Shown: one piece after another, positions 1-5,497 of the stretch
Layout of the letters: each line of letters opens with the position of its first letter
How positions within the stretch are numbered: position 1 is the first letter of the stretch
Source: Lachnospiraceae bacterium
GTDB taxonomy: Bacteria; Bacillota; Clostridia; Lachnospirales; Lachnospiraceae
Direction of reading: 5' to 3'
Length of the DNA stretch: 6,457 bases
NCBI GenBank assembly: GCA_003542935.1
Contig: DPJQ01000158.1
Span: 9,977 to 16,433, forward strand
Program-made: the position numbers and the translations under genes
The notes under the pieces: model-generated
Databases searched by the model: none
What the model was told of the DNA's origin: nothing
What the model saw: only the letters and a program-made list of their open reading frames with translations

Positions 1-1
1 C

Positions 2-916
2 TATATGTCCCAGATCCTTGTGGAGCTTGTGAAGCTGGCCAATCTGATCATCACTGTCACCAAAGCGGTGGCCTGCGGCAACCGGATCGGGCAGATGCTG
101 GAGGTGCAGTCCTCCCAGAAAGACGGGAAGGAAGCCTTTGTGTTTCATAAAGGGCAGTCAGATGGGAAAAATGTTGAGGATTATATCGTCTTTGACCATG
201 CCCAGCTCACCTATGCCGGTTCCTCCGTACCGGCTCTCGTGTATCTGAATCTGCGCGTGAAACGGGGACAGACCATCGGTGTGATCGGCGGTACGGGTTC
301 CGGAAAGACCTCTTTTGTTCATTTGATCCCCCGTTTCTATGACACGACGGCAGGGGCCGTGCGCATCGGAGGCAGGGATGTTAAAGACTACCGGATAGAG
401 GAGCTGCGGCGCCGCATCGGTATCGTTATGCAGAAAGCGGTACTGTTTCACGGCACGATACGGGAAAATCTGCTGTGGGGAAATGAAAATGCCACGGAGG
501 AAGAACTGTGGACGGCATTGGATACGGCCCAGGCCCGCAACGTGGTGGAAGGTAAGACGCTGGGATTGGACGAGCCTGTGGGTCAGGGCGGAGGGAATTT
601 TTCCGGCGGGCAGCGGCAGAGGCTGACCATTGCCCGGGCACTGGTGCGCCGCCCGGATATCCTGATCCTGGACGACAGTGCCTCGGCCCTTGACTATGCC
701 ACCGATGCGGCCCTGCGGAAGGCAATCCGCCGTATGTCCGGCGAAATGACCGTGTTCATCGTATCCCAACGGACCTCCAGTATCCGGTACGCGGATCAGA
801 TCGTGGTGCTGGATGACGGACATATAGTGGGGCTGGGAACCCATGATGAACTGCTGGAAAACTGTGAGGTATACAGGGAGATCTATGAATCCCAGTACAG
901 GAAGGGGGAGGCATGA
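2..916 (+). CDS. ABC exporter, permease-ATPase subunit with degenerate ATP site (5' truncated by window)
   Basis: This is the C-terminal half of a fused membrane-ATPase half-transporter. The reading frame is open from base 2, so the membrane domain lies mostly outside the window; only the last helix and linker remain (about residues 1-35 counted from the ATG at base 5). The nucleotide-binding domain follows: Walker A GGTGSGKT (95-102), Q-loop Q143, signature FSGGQ (199-203), Walker B ILILDD (219-224). The catalytic glutamate is replaced by D224 and the switch histidine by Q255 (VSQRT). In the heterodimeric type IV exporters of Firmicutes and Thermotoga (TM287/TM288, BmrC/BmrD) these changes mark the subunit contributing Walker A/B to the non-hydrolysing site. 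The stop overlaps the start of the next gene (ATGA), so the two are co-translated and should form one pump in the cytoplasmic membrane. The substrate cannot be read from sequence; multidrug or peptide export is a family-based guess. Confidence 0.95.
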   Translation, partial: YMSQILVELVKLANLIITVTKAVACGNRIGQMLEVQSSQKDGKEAFVFHKGQSDGKNVEDYIVFDHAQLTYAGSSVPALVYLNLRVKRGQTIGVIGGTGSGKTSFVHLIPRFYDTTAGAVRIGGRDVKDYRIEELRRRIGIVMQKAVLFHGTIRENLLWGNENATEEELWTALDTAQARNVVEGKTLGLDEPVGQGGGNFSGGQRQRLTIARALVRRPDILILDDSASALDYATDAALRKAIRRMSGEMTVFIVSQRTSSIRYADQIVVLDDGHIVGLGTHDELLENCEVYREIYESQYRKGEA

Positions 917-2670
917 TGGCAAAGAAAAAAGCGGGTGCGGAGAAAGATACTCTGGGCAAAGTGCTCCGCTATGTGCGCAAACACAGCGGCTGGCTGGTGG
1001 TGTCCCTGCTGATGGCTGCGCTGTCGGTGGCCGGTACTCTGTACCTTCCGGTGCTGACCGGCCGGGCGGTGGACTGCATCATCCAGGCGGGTGCGGTGGA
1101 TTTCGCCGCCATAAGAGATATCCTGCGGCAGATGGGGCTGCTGATCCTGCTGACAGCCGTCGCCCAGTGGGTGATGAATGTGTGTAACAATCGGATCACC
1201 TACGATGTAGTGAGGGATCTGCGGGAGGACGCCTTTAAAAAGATTGAGGAGCTGCCCCTGAAATATCTGGATAGCCACCAACCCGGTGAGATCGTGAGCC
1301 GGGTAATTGCCGATGCGGATCAGTTTGCCGACGGACTTTTGATGGGTTTTACCCAGCTCTTTACCGGAGTGCTGACTATAGCGGGAACTCTGGGCTTTAT
1401 GTTGTCGGTGAATCTGTGGATTACGCTGGTGGTAGTGCTTGTGACGCCGGTTTCTTTCTTTGTGGCGGGATTTATCGCCAGGCGGACTTATAAAATGTTC
1501 CGCCTGCAGTCGGAGACCAGGGGAGAGCAGACCGCTCTCATTGAGGAAGTGATCGGCAGCCAGAAGGTGGTGCAGGCCTTCGGCCACGGCAATGTGGAAC
1601 AGGAAAAGTTTGATATGATTAACGACAGGCTGCAGAAATATTCTTTACAGGCAGTATTTTTTTCTTCACTGACCAACCCCTGTACCCGGTTTGTCAACAG
1701 CCTGGTCTACACCGGCGTGGCCCTGACCGGGGCCATGCTGGCGATATCGGGGTCGCTGAGTGTAGGCCAGCTTACCTGTCTTTTGAGCTATGCAAACCAG
1801 TATACGAAACCCTTTAATGAGATCTCCGGTGTGGTGACGGAACTCCAGAACGCTCTGGCCTGTGCGGGGCGGCTGATCGAGCTGATCGGGGAAGAGCCTC
1901 AGATCTCTGATGCGCCGGATGCCCGGATACTCTCGAACGCCGCCGGACAGGTGTCTTTGGAGCATGTGGACTTTTCCTATGTCCCGGAGCGGCCGTTGAT
2001 CGAGGATTTTTCCCTGGAAGTGCAGCCGGGGCAGCGGGTGGCCCTGGTGGGGCCCACGGGCTGCGGCAAGACCACGATGATCAATCTGCTGATGCGTTTT
2101 TACGATGTGGACAGTGGGGCGATCTGCGTGGACGGTACGGATATCCGATATATTACGAGGAAAAGTCTCAGAGGAAATTACGGCATGGTGCTTCAGGATA
2201 CCTGGCTGAGATCGGGAACGATCCGGGAAAATATCTGTATGGGCAGGCCGGAGGCCACCGAGGATGAAATGATCGAAGCCGCAAAGGCCTCCCATGCCCA
2301 TGGGTTTATCCTGCGTCTGCCGCAGGGGTACGACACGGTGATCGGCGAGGACGGGGGAAGTCTTTCCCAGGGGCAGAAGCAGCTTCTGTGTATCACCCGG
2401 GTCATGCTGTGCCTGCCTCCCATGCTGATCCTGGATGAGGCGACATCGTCCATTGATACCCGCACGGAAATCCGGATCCAGAAAGCTTTTGCCCGTATGA
2501 TGCGGGGAAGGACCAGTTTTATCGTGGCTCACAGGCTCTCCACGATCCGGGAGGCAGATGTGATCCTGGTCATGAAGGACGGCCATATCGTGGAGCAGGG
2601 AAATCATGAGGAATTGTTGGCGCGGAACGGATTCTATGCTGAATTGTATAACAGCCAGTTTTCGGCATGA
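913..2670 (+). CDS. ABC exporter, permease-ATPase partner subunit with catalytic residues
   Basis: A complete half-transporter of 585 residues, the usual length for the family. The N-terminal membrane domain (about 25-300) has six likely helices, near 27-49, 72-90, 148-167, 168-188, 250-278 and 281-300. The ATPase domain (about 347-585) shows Walker A GPTGCGKT (380-387), Q-loop Q428, signature LSQGQ (484-488), Walker B LILDE with catalytic E509, and switch histidine H540. Catalytic residues are intact but the signature has Q for the first G. This is the pattern of TM288-like subunits, whose signature faces the degenerate site of the partner. It overlaps the upstream gene by 4 nt. The GGAGG at 907-911 sits within the upstream gene and suits the second ATG (916) slightly better than the first (913), a one-residue ambiguity. 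It should dimerise with the upstream product to make an ATP-driven exporter. No convincing terminator was found downstream. Confidence 0.96.
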   Translation: MMAKKKAGAEKDTLGKVLRYVRKHSGWLVVSLLMAALSVAGTLYLPVLTGRAVDCIIQAGAVDFAAIRDILRQMGLLILLTAVAQWVMNVCNNRITYDVVRDLREDAFKKIEELPLKYLDSHQPGEIVSRVIADADQFADGLLMGFTQLFTGVLTIAGTLGFMLSVNLWITLVVVLVTPVSFFVAGFIARRTYKMFRLQSETRGEQTALIEEVIGSQKVVQAFGHGNVEQEKFDMINDRLQKYSLQAVFFSSLTNPCTRFVNSLVYTGVALTGAMLAISGSLSVGQLTCLLSYANQYTKPFNEISGVVTELQNALACAGRLIELIGEEPQISDAPDARILSNAAGQVSLEHVDFSYVPERPLIEDFSLEVQPGQRVALVGPTGCGKTTMINLLMRFYDVDSGAICVDGTDIRYITRKSLRGNYGMVLQDTWLRSGTIRENICMGRPEATEDEMIEAAKASHAHGFILRLPQGYDTVIGEDGGSLSQGQKQLLCITRVMLCLPPMLILDEATSSIDTRTEIRIQKAFARMMRGRTSFIVAHRLSTIREADVILVMKDGHIVEQGNHEELLARNGFYAELYNSQFSA

Positions 2671-2697
2671 AGCCATAGCCGTTTTGAAGAACAGGCG

Positions 2698-2719
2698 GTT
2701 ACTTTTCAGTTACTTTTCA
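2698..2719. repeat. Tandem 11-bp direct repeat
   Basis: The unit GTTACTTTTCA occurs twice back to back with no mismatch (2698-2708 and 2709-2719), just after the ABC operon. It lies about 32 bp upstream of the -35 box of the lipoprotein promoter. It could be an operator for a dimeric regulator or a chance duplication; one helical turn is about 10.5 bp, so the two copies would face the same side of the DNA. Its role is unknown. Confidence 0.6.
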
Positions 2720-2750
2720 CACCTTATTGGGAATGCCATCGGATAGTGAG

Positions 2751-2779
2751 TTGTCATGATGATCAAATTGTGTTATATT
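2751..2779 (+). promoter_or_regulatory. Sigma-A-type promoter for the lipoprotein gene
   Basis: A -35 box TTGTCA (2751-2756) and a -10 box TATATT (2774-2779) are separated by the ideal 17 bp. Transcription would begin near 2786, leaving a leader of about 95 nt before the start codon at 2882. The leader contains a perfect 12-bp palindrome CGGCAATTGCCG (2831-2842). The promoter places the lipoprotein in its own transcription unit and argues against starting the protein at the in-frame ATG at 2756, which lies inside the promoter. Confidence 0.65.
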
Positions 2780-2881
2780 TCTAATGGTTCGATTCAGGCA
2801 AAAGCACGGGCTACCGCGATCGTGAGAGGGCGGCAATTGCCGGATAATACGACAATTTTTTCAAGGCAGAAGGAGAGAAAA

Positions 2882-3418
2882 ATGAAAAAAACAGTATTAT
2901 TATTGATAAGCGGACTGATGGCGCTGGCGCTGACGGGATGTTCCCTGTTTACGTCCGGATTCGGCAAAGATGCAGAGTCAGCGCGAACCATTGAGATCAG
3001 CGATGACATGATTCACGAGGTTCCCACGGATCTGGAATACGCCAATGAATACATTTACTATGCCCCGGAAATATCTGACGACAGTAAATCTTTATATGAA
3101 GAAAAGTACGACACGACGCTGGAGAAGGATTTCTTTATTCTTTACAGCGATAAAGATGATGCGCCTTTGCGGGCCTATTATTATTTAGTGCTGGGCGATG
3201 AGGCCGGAGCCGAAAAAGTAAAAGAGTACCTGGAGCAGAATGGGGATTACGAGATAACGGTGAATGGGAAAAATATCTGTTATATACAGAATCAGGAGTC
3301 TCTGAATACGACTATTGACTCGTTGATTGCCATGAGCTTCATGACGGAAAAGACGGGCAGGGCATATGTGGATATGTACTGCGGGATGGACAAACTAACC
3401 GAATATGTGCCTGAGTAA
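2882..3418 (+). CDS. Small secreted lipoprotein of unknown function
   Basis: 178 residues. The start was chosen because AAGGAG at 2870-2875 sits 6 nt before it and the protein then begins with a textbook lipoprotein signal: positive MKK, a hydrophobic stretch (5-17) and lipobox LTGC with C20 as the lipidated residue. It should therefore be exported, diacylated at C20 by Lgt, cut by signal peptidase II and held on the outer face of the membrane. The mature part (21-178) is acidic and rich in Tyr, Asp and Glu, with no further membrane segment and no motif I recognise. It has few cysteines (near the NICY and MYCGM segments). It has its own promoter, and the stop codon directly abuts the structured repeat element. 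A longer reading of the frame from base 2756 is rejected because the promoter lies there. The function is not known; an ABC-operon accessory role is possible but unsupported. Confidence 0.88.
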   Translation: MKKTVLLLISGLMALALTGCSLFTSGFGKDAESARTIEISDDMIHEVPTDLEYANEYIYYAPEISDDSKSLYEEKYDTTLEKDFFILYSDKDDAPLRAYYYLVLGDEAGAEKVKEYLEQNGDYEITVNGKNICYIQNQESLNTTIDSLIAMSFMTEKTGRAYVDMYCGMDKLTEYVPE

Positions 3419-3526
3419 TAACTGTTCAGCACAGGTCGAAGCATTTCCCACGGGACGCCTTCGGTGTACTGCTGAGACCGTAAAAACATGATTCAGGAGT
3501 GCAAAAATCTTCACTTCGTTTCGGTC

Positions 3527-3559
3527 GGTTCTTAACGAGCGCCACTGGCGCTCAGAACC
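3527..3559 (+). other. Long bulged hairpin inside the element
   Basis: GGTTCT (3527-3532) pairs perfectly with AGAACC (3554-3559), and GAGCGCC (3537-3543) pairs perfectly with GGCGCTC (3547-3553) around an ACT loop. The only irregularity is a 4-nt bulge TAAC (3533-3536) on the 5' side. No T-run follows, so it is not a standard terminator. The total of 13 pairs in 33 nt is unlikely to be chance. Confidence 0.7.
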
Positions 3560-3561
3560 CC

Positions 3562-3580
3562 ATCGTCCCAGACGATTTTA
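3562..3580 (+). terminator. Possible weak terminator hairpin within the element
   Basis: ATCGTC (3562-3567) and GACGAT (3571-3576) form a 6-bp stem with loop CCA, and the right arm runs into TTTTA. The stem is short and the T-run small. It could end lipoprotein transcripts, or be only one arm of the larger fold of the element; the second is at least as likely. Confidence 0.3.
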
Positions 3581-3596
3581 AATGGATTTTGCATCG

Positions 3597-3692
3597 TAAC
3601 TGTGAAGGTACTGAACCAATGTCATTTACTTAAGCCGTTACACAGATGGCAGCGTCCGGGTTTAAGTTACTGACATTGGTACTGAACAGTTA
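3597..3692. repeat. Imperfect long hairpin at the right end of the element
   Basis: Bases 3615-3633 (starting ACCAATGTCA) are complementary to 3662-3680 (ending TGACATTGGT) at 17 of 19 positions. Outside this, TAACTGT (3597-3603) is complementary to ACAGTTA (3686-3692). A direct repeat GGTACTGAAC (3607-3616 and 3678-3687) is embedded in both arms. The right half can therefore fold on its own, independent of the left end of the element. Confidence 0.65.
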
Positions 3693-3698
3693 CATTAT
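3670..3698 (+). promoter_or_regulatory. Candidate promoter for nadD-yqeK-rsfS, reading out of the element
   Basis: A -35-like CTGACA (3670-3675; one mismatch to TTGACA) is followed after 17 bp by CATTAT (3693-3698; four of six matches to TATAAT). The -35 and spacer lie in the right arm of the repeat element and the -10 in the flanking DNA. Transcription would start near 3705, shortly before the nadD ribosome site GAGGA (3712-3716). No better promoter was seen close to nadD, but the weak -10 keeps this tentative. Confidence 0.35.
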
Positions 3699-3720
3699 TT
3701 TACCGTAATACGAGGATGCT

Positions 3721-4341
3721 ATGAACGGCAGAAAAAATAGAATCGGAATCATGGGCGGGACGTTTGATCCCATCCACATCGGGCATTTGGTCATTGCAGA
3801 AAATGCCTGTCAACAACTCAACCTGGAGAAAGTTCTGTTTTTACCTGCAGGAAATCCTCCCCACAAAAGAGAAAGGGAGGGAAGAGCTAGCGGTAAACAG
3901 CGAATCGAGATGGTGCGGCGGGCCATCGCCGGGAATCCTCATTTTGAACTCTCTCTGCTGGAAATGGAGCGGGAGGGATATACGTATACTTATCGGACGC
4001 TGGAATCTCTAAAAGAAGAGCATCCGGATGAGGCGTACTATTTTATCATCGGCGCAGATTCTCTCTATGATTTCAAAGGGTGGCTCCATCCGGAACGGAT
4101 ATGTGCCTGTGCATCCATTGTGGTGGCAACACGAAACCATACCGATGAGGAACTGCTGGACTATGAAATCCGTATGAACAGCCAGCGGTTTCACGGCGAA
4201 TTCATTCGTCTAAACACCCGGGATATTGATATTTCATCACGTCAGCTTCGGGCCTGGATAGCAGAGGGAAGAACGATTAAATACTATGTTCCTGATTCCG
4301 TGATTGACTTTATAGAGGAAAACCGTATATACTGGAGATGA
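3721..4341 (+). CDS. nadD: Nicotinate-mononucleotide adenylyltransferase
   Basis: NadD transfers AMP from ATP to nicotinate mononucleotide to give deamido-NAD, a late cytoplasmic step of NAD synthesis. The 206-residue protein has the normal family length. Nucleotidyltransferase signatures are clear: GGTFDPIHIGH (12-22) with the HxGH catalytic motif (HIGH, 19-22), NPPHK (45-49), IIGADSL (109-115) and ISSRQLR (171-177), the equivalent of the family's ISS(S/T)xIR phosphate-binding motif. An R stands at its fourth position, a mild departure. The start follows GAGGA (3712-3716) with a short 4-nt gap. The stop overlaps the yqeK start by ATGA. NadD, yqeK and rsfS in this order is a conserved Firmicutes arrangement, often preceded by obg and yhbY; here the repeat element and a lipoprotein lie upstream instead. 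Confidence 0.96.
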   Translation: MNGRKNRIGIMGGTFDPIHIGHLVIAENACQQLNLEKVLFLPAGNPPHKREREGRASGKQRIEMVRRAIAGNPHFELSLLEMEREGYTYTYRTLESLKEEHPDEAYYFIIGADSLYDFKGWLHPERICACASIVVATRNHTDEELLDYEIRMNSQRFHGEFIRLNTRDIDISSRQLRAWIAEGRTIKYYVPDSVIDFIEENRIYWR

Positions 4342-4988
4342 AAGGACTGATGCTATTGACAGAATATAACCTGGCGCATTTGCAGAAACTCATGAAAAAG
4401 GAACTGGATCATGACCGTTATCAGCACACGTTGGGCGTTATGTTCACCGCCGCCGCATTGGCTATGGCCCACGGCGAGAATATGGAGCATGCCGAGGTGG
4501 CCGGACTGCTTCATGACTGTGCCAAATGTATACCCAATAAGAAAAAACTGAAGATATGCCGGAACCATCATATTCCGGTCAGCGACTATGAGCAGTATCA
4601 CCCCTTTATGCTTCACGCCAAGCTGGGGGCCTGGCTGGCCAAACACAAATATCACGTGAAGGATCCGGATATTTTACAGGCTATACTGTGGCATACTACA
4701 GGAAAACCCCGGATGTCCCGGCTGGAAAAAATTATATTTATTGCCGATTATATGGAACCGGGAAGGGCAAAGGCTTCTAACCTCCCGGAGGTGCGTCGGT
4801 TGGCCTTCCGGGATCTGGATCGCTGTATGTATGTGATTTGTCGGGATACACTGGAGTATCTGCACGGCTCGAAGGCCGATGTGGAAGAAAATACAAGACG
4901 GGCCTGTGATTACTATCGCTCGTTGTATCAAGGAGAAGGAGGAAAGACGGATGAATCAATCCCTGGAAATGGTTCGGATGGCTGTTGA
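4338..4988 (+). CDS. yqeK: HD-domain Ap4A hydrolase (symmetrical)
   Basis: YqeK-family enzymes cleave diadenosine tetraphosphate symmetrically to two ADP using a metal centre, limiting this stress-associated nucleotide in the cytoplasm. The 216-residue product shows the HD-domain residues expected: H30 (YQHTLGV), H59-D60 (LLHDCAK), H93 (MLHAKLGAW), H119 (LWHTTGKPRMS) and D137 (FIADYMEPGR). The start is ambiguous. ATG 4338 overlaps the nadD stop and has GGAG (4334-4337) directly against it. ATG 4350, four codons in, has AAAGGA ending 3 nt upstream. Either gives a full HD domain. The last 13 codons or so overlap the beginning of rsfS in another frame and also contain its ribosome site, so the Gly/Ser/Asp-rich tail (about 199-216) is probably not conserved. 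Coupled translation from nadD is likely. Confidence 0.94.
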   Translation: MKGLMLLTEYNLAHLQKLMKKELDHDRYQHTLGVMFTAAALAMAHGENMEHAEVAGLLHDCAKCIPNKKKLKICRNHHIPVSDYEQYHPFMLHAKLGAWLAKHKYHVKDPDILQAILWHTTGKPRMSRLEKIIFIADYMEPGRAKASNLPEVRRLAFRDLDRCMYVICRDTLEYLHGSKADVEENTRRACDYYRSLYQGEGGKTDESIPGNGSDGC

Positions 4989-5307
4989 GGCACTGGAGGA
5001 CAAAAAAGCAGAGAACATCAAGGTGATCAATATTGAAAAAATATCCACTCTGGCGGATTATTTTCTGATTGCCGGAGGTAACAACCGCAATCAGGTACAG
5101 GCCCTGTGTGATAATGTGGAGGAAACTCTGGGCCGGGCCGGACATGAGTGTAAGCTGGAAGGATATGATGCGGCTAACTGGATCCTGATGGATTATGGGG
5201 ATATCGTTATCCACATTTTTGACGAGGAGAACCGTCTGTTCTATGATTTGGAGCGGATCTGGGGGGATGGAAGCCTGATGACGGTGGAGGACATCAAGAA
5301 ACTTTGA
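4951..5307 (+). CDS. rsfS: Ribosomal silencing factor RsfS
   Basis: RsfS (Iojap/DUF143 family) binds ribosomal protein uL14 on the 50S subunit and blocks joining with 30S, lowering translation when nutrients are scarce. The product has 118 residues, the usual size. Family hallmarks are visible: a helical start, ISTLADYFLIAGG (31-43), NRNQVQAL (45-52), ANWILMDYGDIVIHIF (75-90) and FYDLERIWGD (97-106). The start was chosen because a perfect AAGGAGG (4936-4942) lies 8 nt upstream; the in-frame ATG at 4879 would add 24 residues with no family resemblance. The gene begins 38 nt inside yqeK, in another frame, so its ribosome site is also yqeK coding sequence. It is the last gene of the operon; a strong terminator follows about 75 bp later. 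Confidence 0.96.
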   Translation: MNQSLEMVRMAVEALEDKKAENIKVINIEKISTLADYFLIAGGNNRNQVQALCDNVEETLGRAGHECKLEGYDAANWILMDYGDIVIHIFDEENRLFYDLERIWGDGSLMTVEDIKKL

Positions 5308-5382
5308 GACAGATCCTATAGCGGTACAAATCTTGGAAATATGCTCTATTGCGTTCGGAAAGCGGACAGGAGGACTGTTTGC

Positions 5383-5436
5383 AATAAAAGGACAGGGTAT
5401 GTAAATACATATGCTGTCCTTTTATTGACTTTTATT
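5383..5436 (+). terminator. Strong intrinsic terminator after rsfS
   Basis: AATAAAAGGACAG (5383-5395) and CTGTCCTTTTATT (5414-5426) form a perfect 13-bp stem. The loop extends the helix further through TATGT/ACATA (5398-5402 and 5407-5411) after a short mismatch. The right arm ends T-rich and is followed by another TTTTATT. The A-rich left arm means it could also work for transcripts from the opposite side. It should end the nadD-yqeK-rsfS transcript. Confidence 0.88.
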
Positions 5437-5453
5437 CATGTATCTACTATACT
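5425..5453 (+). promoter_or_regulatory. Sigma-A-type promoter for the MATE gene
   Basis: TTGACT (5425-5430) and TATACT (5448-5453) each match consensus at five of six positions and are spaced by 17 bp. Transcription would start near 5460, about 38 nt before the start codon. The -35 box shares its first two bases with the terminator stem, so termination and initiation signals are packed together. Confidence 0.75.
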
Positions 5454-5497
5454 GTACTGACACTTGCGAAAATTAAGCTTTACCAGGGAGAATGATT

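Larger units (their letters stand above)
3419..3692. repeat. 274-bp structured non-coding element with inverted ends (MITE-like)
   Basis: The space between the lipoprotein stop and nadD is filled by an element bounded by a perfect 11-bp inverted repeat, TAACTGTTCAG (3419-3429) and CTGAACAGTTA (3682-3692). The match extends to 13 of 14 positions if the next three bases are counted. If the outer TA on each side is read as a target duplication, the ends are ACTGTTCAG and CTGAACAGT. TA duplication is typical of IS630/Tc1-mariner-related elements and their non-autonomous derivatives. Inside are several strong hairpins and no plausible gene. It begins directly after the stop codon. It could be a mobile MITE, a family-specific intergenic repeat, or a structured RNA; copy number elsewhere in the genome would decide. 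Confidence 0.6.

Noticed and set aside
158..922. Minus-strand open frame of 254 codons opposite the first ABC subunit
   Set aside because: It is antisense to conserved ATPase motifs, with no start signals and no recognisable domain.
1666..2676. Long minus-strand open frame of 336 codons opposite the second ABC subunit
   Set aside because: It is antisense to an unmistakable ABC ATPase; its Pro/His/Gln/Arg-rich product is typical of a shadow of a GC-rich gene.
2677..2700. Terminator for the ABC operon
   Set aside because: Only about five pairs (AGCCG with CGGTT, including a G-T) around a 14-nt loop, and no T-run; too weak to call.
2756..2881. N-terminal extension of the lipoprotein from the in-frame ATG at 2756
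   Set aside because: It would overlap the predicted promoter and put 42 unrelated residues before a perfect signal peptide; the good ribosome site is at 2870-2875.
3419..3720. CRISPR array, tRNA or riboswitch in the nadD upstream region
   Set aside because: There are no regularly spaced direct repeats, no cloverleaf, and no aptamer core I recognise. The terminal inverted repeat fits a MITE-like element better.
4879..4950. Earlier in-frame start of rsfS at 4879
   Set aside because: No ribosome site near it, and the added residues do not resemble the family; AAGGAGG precedes 4951.
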